Positions 25,458 to 34,702 of a stretch of DNA of 61,299 nucleotides are shown piece by piece. The notes under the pieces are model-generated. The model made no database searches. It had not been told where the DNA came from and saw nothing but the letters and a program-made list of their open reading frames with translations. This DNA is from an uncultured Chloroflexota bacterium (GTDB taxonomy: Bacteria; Chloroflexota; UBA11872; UBA12225). The stretch covers positions 1-61,299 of the forward strand of contig CADCTC010000076.1 in the NCBI GenBank assembly GCA_902805635.1, in the 5' to 3' direction. The translations under genes and the position numbers were made by a program. Each line of letters starts with the position of its first letter. Position 1 is the first letter of the stretch.

Positions 25458-26783
25458 ATGACGGGACGTTTCATGACCCGCCGCACCGCGACGGCCACCG
25501 CCGCTACATCGTTGACCGGCGCCGCGCTCGCGGCGTGCGCGCTGCCGGGCGCCGGGGGCCGGGCGAATGTCGCCGCTCAGCCGACCGTTGGGCCGGCCAC
25601 CGTCACGTTCACGCACTGGTGGGCGCCGCCTGCGGCGTTTGGCGTGGCGATGGACCAGGCGCTGCAGTCCTGGGCGGCCAAGGGATCGCCGGTGAAGGTG
25701 GATTCGCAGGTGATCAACGCCAACGACAGCTTCACGAAGTACACCAACATGCTGGCGGGCGGCACACCGCCGGACCTGGCCATGATCCAGCCGTTCTACT
25801 TCGCGCCGCTGCACGCGCGCGGCGGGTGGGTGGACGTGAGCGCCCTGGCGCGGCGCGACGAGCGGGAGGTGAAGCTGGGGGACTTCTATCCCGAGCCGCT
25901 GGTGCGGGTCACGCGCGACGGCAAGCTGCACGGCCTGCCGACGGACATCAACGTTACTGTCCTGCTCTACAACAAGAACCTGCTCGACTCGGGTGGCGCC
26001 AAGGTCCCGGACGACTCGCTGACCTGGGATGGGCTGCTGGACGCCGCGCGCGCCCTCACCCGTGGCGAGGGCGCAGACCGCCAGTGGGGCATGGTTGCGC
26101 CCACCGACTGGGAGCCGGTGGTCTGGGCCAACGGTGGCGAGGTCCTCAATAAGGAGGAGAACCTATGCCTGCTGGACCAGCCGGCGGCGTATGAAGCAGT
26201 GCAGTGGCTGGCCGATCTGCGCCACCGCCACCGCGTGGCGCCGCTACAGGCTGATCTGCAGGCACAGGACGCGCAGACGCAGTTCCTGGCGGGCAAGATC
26301 GCGCTGCTGCCGTGGCAGAGCGGCGTGCTGGGTACCTTCAAGGGGCACAACCCCTCCTTTGCCTGGGGCGTGGCGCTGCCGCCCAAGGGCCGCCGCGTCC
26401 GCAGCGGCTACCTGCGCGGCGGAAACCTGGGCATCATGAATGGCAGCCGCCAGGTGGAGGCCGCCTGGCAGGTGATGAAGCACCTCAACACCCCGGAGGT
26501 GCACGCGCTGTGGGCCAACCCCGGAACGCTGATGCCGCCGCGCAAGAGCGTGGCCGAATCGGGCGCCTTCCTGCAGCCGCCACCACCGCTCGACCTGCGC
26601 AAGACGGTAGACGCCATTGCCGCGGCGCGCACACCGCACTTCATCCCCGAGTACGTGGAGATGACCGATATCGTGAACAAGACGTTGGCGCCGGCGTGGA
26701 ACACCGGCGCGCCCGCGGCGCGCGAGGCGTGCCAGGAAGCCAAGCGCCAGGTCGACCAGCTGCTCGCCCCCCGCCGCAAATAG
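25458..26783 (+). CDS. Extracellular sugar-binding lipoprotein
   Basis: 441 residues from ATG 25458 with GAGGAGG about 5 nt upstream. The leader has MTRRTATATAATSLTGAALAAC, a Tat-like motif with a lipobox. The mature part has GGTPPDLAMIQPFYF, VLLYNKNLLDSGG and LTWDGLLDAARAL. A near copy of the GntR operator lies just before it, which links it to the regulator at 22926. The next gene is a GHL6-like glycosidase. No permease is nearby. Confidence 0.88.
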   Translation: MTGRFMTRRTATATAATSLTGAALAACALPGAGGRANVAAQPTVGPATVTFTHWWAPPAAFGVAMDQALQSWAAKGSPVKVDSQVINANDSFTKYTNMLAGGTPPDLAMIQPFYFAPLHARGGWVDVSALARRDEREVKLGDFYPEPLVRVTRDGKLHGLPTDINVTVLLYNKNLLDSGGAKVPDDSLTWDGLLDAARALTRGEGADRQWGMVAPTDWEPVVWANGGEVLNKEENLCLLDQPAAYEAVQWLADLRHRHRVAPLQADLQAQDAQTQFLAGKIALLPWQSGVLGTFKGHNPSFAWGVALPPKGRRVRSGYLRGGNLGIMNGSRQVEAAWQVMKHLNTPEVHALWANPGTLMPPRKSVAESGAFLQPPPPLDLRKTVDAIAAARTPHFIPEYVEMTDIVNKTLAPAWNTGAPAAREACQEAKRQVDQLLAPRRK

Positions 26784-26861
26784 CCCGCCGGAGTCGCCAC
26801 GCACACGAGACGCACCGCCGTCACCGCCCACCATTCACCACCCACCACACAAGGAGCACCC

Positions 26862-29055
26862 ATGCCCGACGCCCAGCTAGTGCCAGTAGAACGAGAGCGA
26901 ACCGGGACCGCCGGTCGGCCGGACTGGTTCCTCACCACTAAGCGCACCTACCTGCTGGACTTCCAGATGCCGGACTCGGCGGACCAGATGCCGATCGGTC
27001 AGCCGCGCAACCTGCGCGACATCGACGTGGAGCGCATTGTGCGCCAGCTGCACGAGCACGGTGTGGAGGCGCTGTACACCCACGCGAAGGACAACCAGGG
27101 CAACTGCTACTACGACACGGCGGTGGGGCACAAGCACAGTGGCATCGGCGACCGCGACCTGATGCGCGAGTTCTCCACCCACTGCCGCGCCGTGGGGATG
27201 AAGATCCTCTACTACGTGCAGCTCACCCGCGAGCGGCGCGCCAACGCGGAGGAGCTTTACGCCGCGCGACGTCAGGACGGCTCACCGGTCATGCTCAGAG
27301 ACCTGACGCCGCAGCTCCCGTCACGCGAGGAGAAGCCCGTGGCATGTCTTAACGGGCCGCACCGCCAGTACATCTTGAATATCGTGCGTGAGCTGTCGGC
27401 CAACTATGACTTTGACGGCTATTGGCTGGACTGCTTCGGCTGGTGGGGGCGCATCAACCCGTGCTATTGCGACGTGTGCGCCGCGACGTACCGCGAGGAC
27501 ACCGGCGCCGCGCTGCCGCCAGAACAGGACAAGGAGAGCGCCGCCTGGAAGCGGTATCTACGCTGGCGGCGGCGCCTGAACTCCACCACGCTCCATGACG
27601 TGCAGCGCGCCATCAAGGCGGTCAATCCACGCCTTTCGGTCAATCACAATGGCTCCGCACAGAACGCGTGGAGTGACTGGTCCTTCTGCGATGTCGACGA
27701 CTACGTGACGCACGAGTTCCACTACAACGAGGGGCACGGGCACCTGAGCTTGCTGTGCCGCAAGCTGCGCGCGCTCAAGCCGGGTGTGCCTTTCGAGGTA
27801 GAGATCTGGCGCTTCTTCAACCGCCTCTCAGATACGTTGCGGGGCTACCAGATCCGGCCGCTGCCGATGCACCAGGTGGAAATGGCGACGGTGCTCGCGC
27901 ACGGTGGCTTCATCCAGTACTACGACCAGATCAACCCCGACGGCACGCTCGACACCCGCAGCCTGCGCGTGATGCAGCAGGCGTTCGACGACGTGCGCCG
28001 CTGGGAGCCGTGGCTTCAACACGGCCTGGGCGCCGGGGGGCCCCGTGCCGTACGCCGGCATCGTCTGGTCAAAGGCGACCGACGCTTATGCGCAGCCGCA
28101 GCACGCGCGCATCCACGCGATGGCCCTGGAAGGCGCGCACTTCGCGCTGATGGAGAGCCACATCCCCTTTGGCGTGTTGGGCGACCACCAGATGGCGCGC
28201 GGGGACTTTGGCGGCCACAAGGTAATAGTGCTGCCGAACGTCACCTGCCTCTCGGACGCGGAGGCACGCCAGCTAGAGGCGTTCGTCAGCGCCGGAGGGG
28301 GTCTGGTGGCCACGTACCGGACATCGCTCTGTGACGAGCACGGTACTGCACGTGAGAACTTTGCCCTGGCAGCGCTCCTGGGCGCCGACTACGTCGAGCC
28401 GGCCACTAACCTATACAGCTTCGTCCAGCCGGACGTAGACCACCCGGTGAACGAGGGGCTGGAGCTGCACTGGCCGCGCACGCTATGGAAGACGCTCCAG
28501 GTGCGCGTCGCGGCGCGCGAAGATGCCGGTGCGGAAGCGCTCGCGCGCATGGTCAACCCCATGCGCGGCTTTCACATGGGCCATCCACCGGCCGAAGTGA
28601 CGCCGCATCCCTCTATCCTGGTCCGCCGGCACGGGAAGGGCCGGGTCGTCTACTTCAGCGCGCCCGTCGACTATGTCTATGGCGAGTACGGACACCCGGA
28701 CTATAAGCAGTGGATTGCCAACGCCGTGCGTTGGGCGGCAGGCGATTCACCGCCCCTGGTGGAGGTAGACGCGCCCACCACGGTGGAAGCGGTGGCCTGG
28801 CAGCAGGAGGGGACCAGCGAGCTGCGGGTCCACCTGGTCAACCGTACCGGCGCCGGCACGGCGCGCACTCGCTCCGCGGTAATCCAGGAACATTTTCCGG
28901 TGCTGGATCTTAAAATACGTGTCCACGGCAGCAAGCGGTACTCCACCGCCACGCTGCAACCGGACGGCCAACCGCTTGGCATCACCACAGAAGGAGAACA
29001 CGCGCTGGTCACTCTCCCACGCCTCGACACGTACGGCATCGTGGTCTTGGCCTAG
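26862..29055 (+). pseudogene. GHL6-like glycosidase with trimerisation domain, frameshifted
   Basis: Two open frames together form one ~730-residue protein. Frame 1 from ATG 26862 (AAGGAG upstream) encodes the TIM barrel (YDFDGYWLDCFGWWGRINPC, CDVCAATYRED), typical of hypothetical glycosyl hydrolase 6. The second frame, to 29055, encodes the beta-galactosidase-type trimerisation domain (LPNVTCLSDAEARQLEAFV, HGKGRVVYFSAPVDYVYGEYG). They meet at a GGGGGGCCCC run at ~28034-28044; removing one base restores a continuous reading (GAGGPVPYAGIVWSK). This is a real frameshift or a homopolymer sequencing error. There is no signal peptide. Confidence 0.75.
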
Positions 29056-29058
29056 ACG

Positions 29059-29196
29059 ATGAGCGGTCCACAGCCCCACTCGGCGTCACAGTCCCAACCG
29101 GCAAACGTCCTGCTGCTGTGTGCGGACCAGCACAGCCGGCACATCCTGGGCTGCTCCTGACTCGCCGCTTGTCGAACGCCGCATCAGCGGGGCGTC
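29059..29196 (+). pseudogene. Sulfatase N-terminal remnant
   Basis: From ATG 29059 the frame reads ANVLLLCADQHSRHILGCS and stops at 29158. This is the metal-binding start of a type I sulfatase. Beyond the stop, DSPLV and RTPH continue the family sequence in two frames. Restoring two bases before the stop and one base later would give GCSGDSPLVRTPH. Nothing of the Cys motif or barrel follows; the MDR gene ends at 29246. It is a decayed, truncated sulfatase gene. Confidence 0.65.
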
Positions 29197-29245
29197 CTGT
29201 CTCGTGTGCCCCCACAATGAAGCTCTTAAATGATGCGGAACCTCC

Positions 29246-30256
29246 CTATTCCGGCCACAGAAACAGCGCGCCCAGCTGCTCTGCTTTGCGGTCCACCGCG
29301 CCCTCATAGGCTGCCTGGCAGTCTTCCGGCTTGTAGCGGTGGGTCACCAGCTCTCTGACGTGAATACGGCCACGGCGGAGCAGGTCCAGCGCGTACTCGC
29401 TGCTGTGCGCGATGGAGCCTGGCTGGTGGATGGCGCTGCGCTCGCCGCGCACGTCCACAATGGGGAGCTGCCACTCCCAGCCGCTCAATACCGTCACGTA
29501 GCGGATATGGATCGCTTCCAGGATCACGCTCGCCGGCACGCTCGGATCGGCTACCCACGGTGTTCCCACCAGGGAGACCTCGCCCCCCAGCTGCGTCAGC
29601 GCTAGCGCGGTGACGGTGCCTTTGGCGCTGCCGGTCGCCTCCAGGACCAGCCGGTGCTCGTCCCGCACAGCGTCCGGCTCACGCGGATCGACCACGCGCT
29701 CGATGCCGCAGCGCAGCGCCAGCGCGCGCCGCTCCGGGATGAGGTCCACGCCGGTGACGTCCATGCCTGCCTCCCGCATGACCTGCGCGCCAAGGTTCCC
29801 CACCAGTCCCAGGCCAACCACAGCGGTGCGGTCTCCGCCGCGGGCGCGACTCACGCGAAGCGTGGTCAACGGCACGGTGATGAGGCGCGCGAAGACCGCC
29901 TCCTCCGCCGGCAAGTCATCGGGGACGCGCACGCACGGCCGCGTGGCTGTGTTCATCCGCACCACGGACGCGTGGCGGCCCATGGTGTAGATCGTGTCTC
30001 CGGTCTGGACGTGCGCCGCTGGACCGGCCGCGATGACCTCTCCCACGTTGGCGTAGCCGGGCAAGAACGGCAGTTCCAGGCGTTCGCGTCCCGGAAGGGG
30101 GATCGCCTGGAAGAAGGCGCCTTCGGTGCCACCACTGAGCAGCGTGACACGCGTCCGGATGACCACCTCGCCTGGCCCAAGGGCGCGGTCGTCCAGCTCG
30201 AACTGGCGCAGCTCCGCCCGGCGCGGCGCGGTGATGGCAATTTCTTTCGCTTGCAT
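29246..30256 (-). CDS. Medium-chain dehydrogenase/reductase (zinc-type alcohol dehydrogenase-like)
   Basis: 336 residues. GroES-like N-terminal domain (GEVVIRTRVTLLSGGTE, LPGYANVGEVIAAG) and Rossmann domain with AVVGLGLVGNLGAQV. The catalytic Cys and GHE of zinc alcohol dehydrogenases are absent (TLLSGGTEG and LPGYANVGE stand in their places), and there is no structural-zinc Cys cluster, so it may be a zinc-independent member. It would oxidise a sugar or polyol with NAD(P). It is a single minus-strand gene between plus-strand catabolic genes. Confidence 0.85.
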   Translation of the reverse strand: MQAKEIAITAPRRAELRQFELDDRALGPGEVVIRTRVTLLSGGTEGAFFQAIPLPGRERLELPFLPGYANVGEVIAAGPAAHVQTGDTIYTMGRHASVVRMNTATRPCVRVPDDLPAEEAVFARLITVPLTTLRVSRARGGDRTAVVGLGLVGNLGAQVMREAGMDVTGVDLIPERRALALRCGIERVVDPREPDAVRDEHRLVLEATGSAKGTVTALALTQLGGEVSLVGTPWVADPSVPASVILEAIHIRYVTVLSGWEWQLPIVDVRGERSAIHQPGSIAHSSEYALDLLRRGRIHVRELVTHRYKPEDCQAAYEGAVDRKAEQLGALFLWPE

Positions 30257-30739
30257 GGTCTTGACTTTACGTCTTGACGCTTCCTGTGGCGGTCTGTGCG
30301 CAGCCGTGGGTTCGGGACCGTGGCGGTGTACTACCCCAACGGCAAGCCGTTCGTCTCGCTGGAGCCGCGCTCGGCGGTGGCGGACGCCATGATACTTGTG
30401 GCTGAGCGACCGGGCCTGATGACCGGGCTGCGGGCGCTGGCGGCTGGCGAGTCCTGGCGCTCCTGCGAGTGGCCGAACGTCCGTGCGGCTACGTCACCCG
30501 TGCCCAGGCTGTTCCGCCAGCATCCGATCAGCCTGGATAGCGATCTCCCGCGCCACTTCACGCCCCGTTGCCATGTTTTCCAGCACGCGTGTCCGCTGCG
30601 GCGTGAACGCTTGCTGCTCGGCAGCTGCGCCGCGTGGCGCGTTACGCGCAGGTACTACACTGATGCAGCCCAGCCGGGCTGCGCTCGCGGCCCGGCTGAC
30701 AGTGTACAGCCGCCCTCAGCCGCGCCCAGGAGTTGCCCC
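30257..30739. other. 483-bp intergenic region with possible gene fragments
   Basis: On the plus strand, ~30302-30490 encodes an untypically protein-like stretch (TVAVYYPNGKPFVSLEPRSA then VADAMILVAERPGL) with no start of its own better than a GTG at 30296. On the minus strand, 30586-30494 encodes VLENMATGREVAREIAIQAD then RMLAEQPGHG and a stop. I recognise neither. They may be small genes or remnants of decayed genes. The last 84 bp form the leader of the next gene. Confidence 0.35.
30656..30697 (+). promoter_or_regulatory. Promoter-like box and leader hairpin before the MR/MLE gene
   Basis: TACACT at 30656-30661 is a -10-like box. Just downstream, AGCCGGGC (30672-30679) and GCCCGGCT (30690-30697) form a perfect 8-bp stem with a 10-nt loop in the 5' leader, ~43 nt before the start codon. 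It could be an attenuator or mRNA-stabilising hairpin. Confidence 0.4.
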
Positions 30740-31906
30740 ATGCCACGCCCCATGAAGATCACGCGCATCACAGTTACCCGTTTTTCCTTTGAGGTCCAGG
30801 ACATGGGCGTCGAAGAAAAGCTGGGATTCGACCTGGTGTATCGGAAAGGCAGCCACGTCGACCAGGGCGGCGGCATCCTGCGGATCGAGACGGACGCCGG
30901 GATCACCGGAGAAGTACCGGGAGGAATTGACGCGCGTGACGCGCGCTACCTGCTGGGGCGCAACCCGCTGGAGCGCGACGTGATCTGGCACGACTTGAAG
31001 CGAGCACAGCGTGGCCGGATGAACGCGCCGAACGGGGCGATCGACGTGGCGCTGTGGGATATCGCGGGCAAGCTCTACAACGCTCCGATCCACGAGCTGC
31101 TGGGAGGCGGCGGGCAGGGGCGCATGAAATTGCCGTGTTACGCATCTACCTACCATGGTGACGAGAACGGCGGCCTGATGCGGCCGGAGGACTACGGCGC
31201 GTTTGCGCTGCAGTGCAAGGAGGAGCTGGGGTACCCGGCGTTCAAGATCCACGGCTGGATCGGCGGACCAATCGAGCGTGAGGTGGCGGCGGTGCTGGCC
31301 ATACGCGAGGCGGTGGGGGACGGCATGGCGCTGATGCTCGACCCGGCAGGCGCGTTCCGCACCTTCGACGACGTGCTGCGGGTGGGGCGAGCGTGCGACG
31401 AGGCGCGCTACTTCTGGTACGAGGACGCGTTCCGCGGCGGGGGAGTTTCTCAGTATGCGCACGCCAAGCTGCGCGAGTTCATCAAGACGCCGCTGCTGAT
31501 GGGCGAGCACATCCGCGGCCTGGAGCCCAAGGCGGACCTGATCACGGCGCGCGCCACCGACTACGTGCGTGCCAACGCGTCGACCGACGGCGGCATCACG
31601 GGCGTGATGAAGCTGGCGCACCTGGCGGAGGCGCACGGCCTGGACGTGGAGCTGCACGGCGGCAGCCTGGCGCACCGCCACTTGATGGCGGCCATCCGCA
31701 ACAGCAACTGGTATGAGCTCGGCCTGGTGCACCCCAAGGTCAAGCAGAACAAGCCACCCCTGTACGGCGATCCCAAGTGGATCGACCTGCTCGAATCGGT
31801 GGATGAGAACGGCTGCCTGGATGTGCCGGCGGGACCAGGACTGGGCGTGTCACTGGACTGGGAGTGGATTAATGCGCACAAGACGGGCGAGACGGTGTAC
31901 GAATAG
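30740..31906 (+). CDS. Mandelate racemase/muconate lactonizing enzyme family protein
   Basis: 388 residues from ATG 30740 (AGGAG upstream). The frame is open further upstream, but family similarity begins at MKITRITVTRF. Enolase-superfamily residues: Lys169-x-His171 (FKIHG), Asp201 (LMLDP), Glu228 (FWYEDAF), Glu256 (MGEHIRG) and a His near residue 305 (VELHGGS). It shares the KxH pair with the gene at 14097. A sugar-acid dehydratase role is likely. No metabolic partner shares its strand; small hypotheticals follow. Confidence 0.88.
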   Translation: MPRPMKITRITVTRFSFEVQDMGVEEKLGFDLVYRKGSHVDQGGGILRIETDAGITGEVPGGIDARDARYLLGRNPLERDVIWHDLKRAQRGRMNAPNGAIDVALWDIAGKLYNAPIHELLGGGGQGRMKLPCYASTYHGDENGGLMRPEDYGAFALQCKEELGYPAFKIHGWIGGPIEREVAAVLAIREAVGDGMALMLDPAGAFRTFDDVLRVGRACDEARYFWYEDAFRGGGVSQYAHAKLREFIKTPLLMGEHIRGLEPKADLITARATDYVRANASTDGGITGVMKLAHLAEAHGLDVELHGGSLAHRHLMAAIRNSNWYELGLVHPKVKQNKPPLYGDPKWIDLLESVDENGCLDVPAGPGLGVSLDWEWINAHKTGETVYE

Positions 31907-32195
31907 GGTTGCCGTGTGTCCCGCTGTTGGCCTGAGCGGCGGTATGTGTGGGGCGGCCGCATCTTCCTGGCGCGTGCGACGTTGACAACAGTGAGGGACG
32001 ATGAATGGACACGCACGACCCGGCGCTGACGTCAGATGACGCCTCGACGGCTGACCTGGAGGACCTCATCGCGACGTTGATGGTGAAGGCAGCGATCCTT
32101 TCCGCCATGATTGCTGCCGAGCTGCAGGCAGACGATGGCGCGGTGAGTAGTCCGTACCCGCTAGCCGTCTGACCACATAGAATTGCCGTGTGTCC
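31903..32195 (+). repeat. Pair of 19-bp direct repeats carrying start signals
   Basis: ATAG, two variable bases, then TTGCCGTGTGTCC occurs at 31903-31921 and again at 32177-32195. In each copy a -10-like hexamer (TAGGGT or TAGAAT) is followed after 6 nt by GTGTCC. The second copy is the start of the small gene at 32190. The first copy could start a 38-codon frame at 31916. Confidence 0.5.
32005..32172 (+). CDS. Small hypothetical protein (55 residues)
   Basis: ATG 32005 with GAGGGACG just upstream. The product is acidic and partly amphipathic: a Ser/Thr/Asp-rich start, then LEDLIATLMVKAAILSAMIA AELQ, which is probably one helix. Codon use matches the neighbours. No family is recognised. Confidence 0.45.
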   Translation: MDTHDPALTSDDASTADLEDLIATLMVKAAILSAMIAAELQADDGAVSSPYPLAV

Positions 32196-32393
32196 GTACC
32201 ACGGCAGCGCGCACGCGCACGGGTCTCCGGCCGGGTAGTCCTGGTAGCAACACTGCTGACCGTGCTGGCGCCGGGAGTGCCGGCGTACCGGCGGTTATGC
32301 GCTGCGCCGCTCGATACCTTCCCAGTGCTGGCGACGGCGCGTGAGGAAGCGACGCGCGCCGCCGCCGCTCAGGCCGGAGTGGCGCGGACGTAG
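32190..32393 (+). CDS. Small putative secreted protein (67 residues)
   Basis: The GTG start is exactly 6 nt after TAGAAT (32178-32183), a leaderless arrangement. An Arg-rich start is followed by a hydrophobic stretch (VVLVATLLTVLAPGVPA) that looks like a signal peptide or membrane segment, then ~40 residues of unknown function. It stays in frame with the next gene, separated only by a stop at 32391 and 18 bp, so both could be parts of one broken gene. Confidence 0.4.
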   Translation: MSVPRQRARARVSGRVVLVATLLTVLAPGVPAYRRLCAAPLDTFPVLATAREEATRAAAAQAGVART

Positions 32394-32411
32394 GAGAGCG
32401 CCTCTGCCAGG

Positions 32412-32741
32412 GTGGTAGCCGCCGTGACGCGCTGGAAAGCCGAGGCGCTGCGACTGGTGGTACACGTCAAGCAGTCTGACGGGGTGGCGTTCCCGCTGCA
32501 CGCGGTGGCGGGGCTGGCGCTGGAGGCGGGCCGGTGTCCCGCGGAGGTGGCCGGCGACCAGTGGCGCAAGGCCGCACAGCACTGTGGCGACAGTCGCTGT
32601 GAGCCGTGGGCCGCTGCCGGGCTGCAGCGCACCTGGGTGGCTGCGCTGGGACGCGAGCAGACGGTCACGCGGCTGGCACAGATCGCGACAGAACAGCCGT
32701 GGGACGCGGCCAAGCTGGCGCGTGTGGGCGCGCTGCTGTAG
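32412..32741 (+). CDS. Hypothetical protein (109 residues)
   Basis: Strong third-position GC bias supports real coding. It contains three cysteines (GRCPAEV, QHCGDSRCEPW) and amphipathic helices, with no leader of its own. The GTG start at 32412 is weak. Since the preceding small gene in the same frame supplies a leader-like segment, this may be the body of a secreted protein broken by the stop at 32391. No family is recognised. Confidence 0.45.
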   Translation: MVAAVTRWKAEALRLVVHVKQSDGVAFPLHAVAGLALEAGRCPAEVAGDQWRKAAQHCGDSRCEPWAAAGLQRTWVAALGREQTVTRLAQIATEQPWDAAKLARVGALL

Positions 32742-32806
32742 CCGAGCGCACCGCCGCGTGCCGCCGCGGCTGGCCAACCGGTACAACGCGCAGTCACCAA
32801 CCTGCC

Positions 32807-34687
32807 ATGACCAGTACGACGACCACACGCCCCGCTGCCCGACCGTCGCCCACGCCGATCACGCTGGCGGGCGCGCCGCAGCAGGTGGAGGCGCGCACCA
32901 CGCTCTCCGCGGCCATCCCGCCGGGCAGCCAGGTGCGTCTCGCGGCGGACTCGCTGCGCAGCGTGATGAGTGGCTTCCACGCCGAGCGGGTTGGGCTGGA
33001 GGGAGGCGAGGAGTGGCTGGTGGTGGGCGGCGTCGTGGCACGCCCGCAGCCGCAATCGGGTATTGACCGCGCGCCGCGCCAGCTGCTGCTGGCGCGCTGT
33101 CCGGGAGCGCCGGCCGGTGGCAGCGTGTCGGTGGCAGGCACCTTCTACCCGGAGGGCTCGGGACGTGGCGCCACGCTGGCGCCGTACGCGGGGGTGCCGA
33201 TCACCTTCAGGCTGGAGGTGGCGCCGGCGGAGGCGGACCCGGCGGTGGACGCATCATGGACGCCGGTGAGCGATTGGTTCGGGTTCGTGCTGGAGCCTGG
33301 TCGGCCGGACCACATCGAGGCGGTGATCCGTCCCGACGGCAACGTGGGCGTGCGCCTGTATGACCGGCACTTGAACCCGCTGGACGTGGAGCTCGGGACG
33401 GTGGCGATCGATCCTCCCGCGCCGGTAGAGCCGGGGGCGCGGGTGACGGTGCGCGACGCGACGGGGCGGCAGGCGGTGAGTGCGCCGGCGCCGCTGCGCT
33501 CGGCGGAGGGCGAGCAGCTTCTATTTGGTGAGTTCCACTGGCACACCGAGGCGTCCGGCGACGGCGCGCGTCCGGTGGCGGATGCGTACCGGTCAGCGCG
33601 CGACGGGCTGCTGCTGGACTACGTGGGGGCGGCGGACCACTTCCCGTTCGAGCCGCCGCCCAGTCGCTACCCGAACGGGTTGTCGCTGGCCGACTGCATG
33701 GCGCTGGTGGACACGTTCGACGCGCCGGGCAGCTTCGTGACGCTGATGGGCGTAGAGCTCTCCTGGCGGATGGGGCACTACAATTTCTACTGGGCGGACC
33801 AGGAGGAGCTAGAGCGCTTCATCCGGGTGTGGGAAGCGCGGAAGTTGGGGCCACTGGCGGGGACGGTGCACGCGCCGGACATCGCCAGCTTCTACGGGTT
33901 GGGGCAGGAGTACTTCGAGAGCGCCAGGGAGGAACGCTTGTTGGTGATCCCGCACCACACCAACGCCACGTCGGCCAACCTGTTCACGCCTAACGGCATG
34001 CCGATGTGGTCGCAGTACCACTGGCCGCGTGGTCATTACGATCCGCGCTTCTTCCGGCTGGGGGAGATCGTGCAGGGGCGCGGCTGCTTCGAGAGCGAAG
34101 AGGTGGACCCGGCGTGGAAGGTGCGATCCGGCGCTGGGGGCGGCAGCCTGCGCACCGCGCTGGCACGGGGCTTCCGGGTGGGCTTCACCGGCGGGACCGA
34201 CAACCACAATGGCTGGCCGAGCCGGCAGACGGGTGGCTGGGTGGGGCTCACCGCAGTGTACGCGGACGAGTTTTCACGGGAGGGGATCATGCGCGGGCTG
34301 TACCGGCGGCGCTGCTACGCCACTACGGGCGTGCGGATCGGGATGGACTTCCGCCTGAACGGCGCGCCGATGGGCAGCGAGCTCAGCCTGGGCCCGTCGG
34401 ATGCGCGCGGCTTCGCCATTCACGTCCACGGCACCGCGGCGCTGGAGCGGGTGGAGATAGTCAGCCACGGCGTCACCATCGCGCAGCTGCCGGTGGCACC
34501 CAACAGCGCGGACCTGGTGACGGAGTGGGTGGACGAGCGGCCGGGACGGCCCATCCACGACGCATACTACTACCTGCGCGTGCGCCAGCAGGACGGCCAC
34601 TGCGCCTGGGGCAGCCCGATCTGGGTAGACCTGTCGCTGCCGGCGGACGGCGATATGTCGTTTGGTGGCCCGGTGGCGTGGAGCTGA
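32807..34687 (+). CDS. DUF3604/PHP-type metal-dependent protein
   Basis: 626 residues from ATG 32807, downstream of a longer open frame that overlaps the previous gene. The N-terminal ~230 residues are beta-rich. The rest resembles DUF3604 and PHP phosphoesterases: FGEFHWHTEASGDG, YVGAADHFPFEP, LVIPHHTNA and FTGGTDNHNGWP supply clustered His and Asp residues for metals. The family is found near sulfatases and glycan genes, but its reaction is not established. There is no signal peptide. It converges on the fucosidase with a 15-bp gap. Confidence 0.8.
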   Translation: MTSTTTTRPAARPSPTPITLAGAPQQVEARTTLSAAIPPGSQVRLAADSLRSVMSGFHAERVGLEGGEEWLVVGGVVARPQPQSGIDRAPRQLLLARCPGAPAGGSVSVAGTFYPEGSGRGATLAPYAGVPITFRLEVAPAEADPAVDASWTPVSDWFGFVLEPGRPDHIEAVIRPDGNVGVRLYDRHLNPLDVELGTVAIDPPAPVEPGARVTVRDATGRQAVSAPAPLRSAEGEQLLFGEFHWHTEASGDGARPVADAYRSARDGLLLDYVGAADHFPFEPPPSRYPNGLSLADCMALVDTFDAPGSFVTLMGVELSWRMGHYNFYWADQEELERFIRVWEARKLGPLAGTVHAPDIASFYGLGQEYFESAREERLLVIPHHTNATSANLFTPNGMPMWSQYHWPRGHYDPRFFRLGEIVQGRGCFESEEVDPAWKVRSGAGGGSLRTALARGFRVGFTGGTDNHNGWPSRQTGGWVGLTAVYADEFSREGIMRGLYRRRCYATTGVRIGMDFRLNGAPMGSELSLGPSDARGFAIHVHGTAALERVEIVSHGVTIAQLPVAPNSADLVTEWVDERPGRPIHDAYYYLRVRQQDGHCAWGSPIWVDLSLPADGDMSFGGPVAWS

Positions 34688-34702
34688 GACAGGCCGCCTG
34701 GA

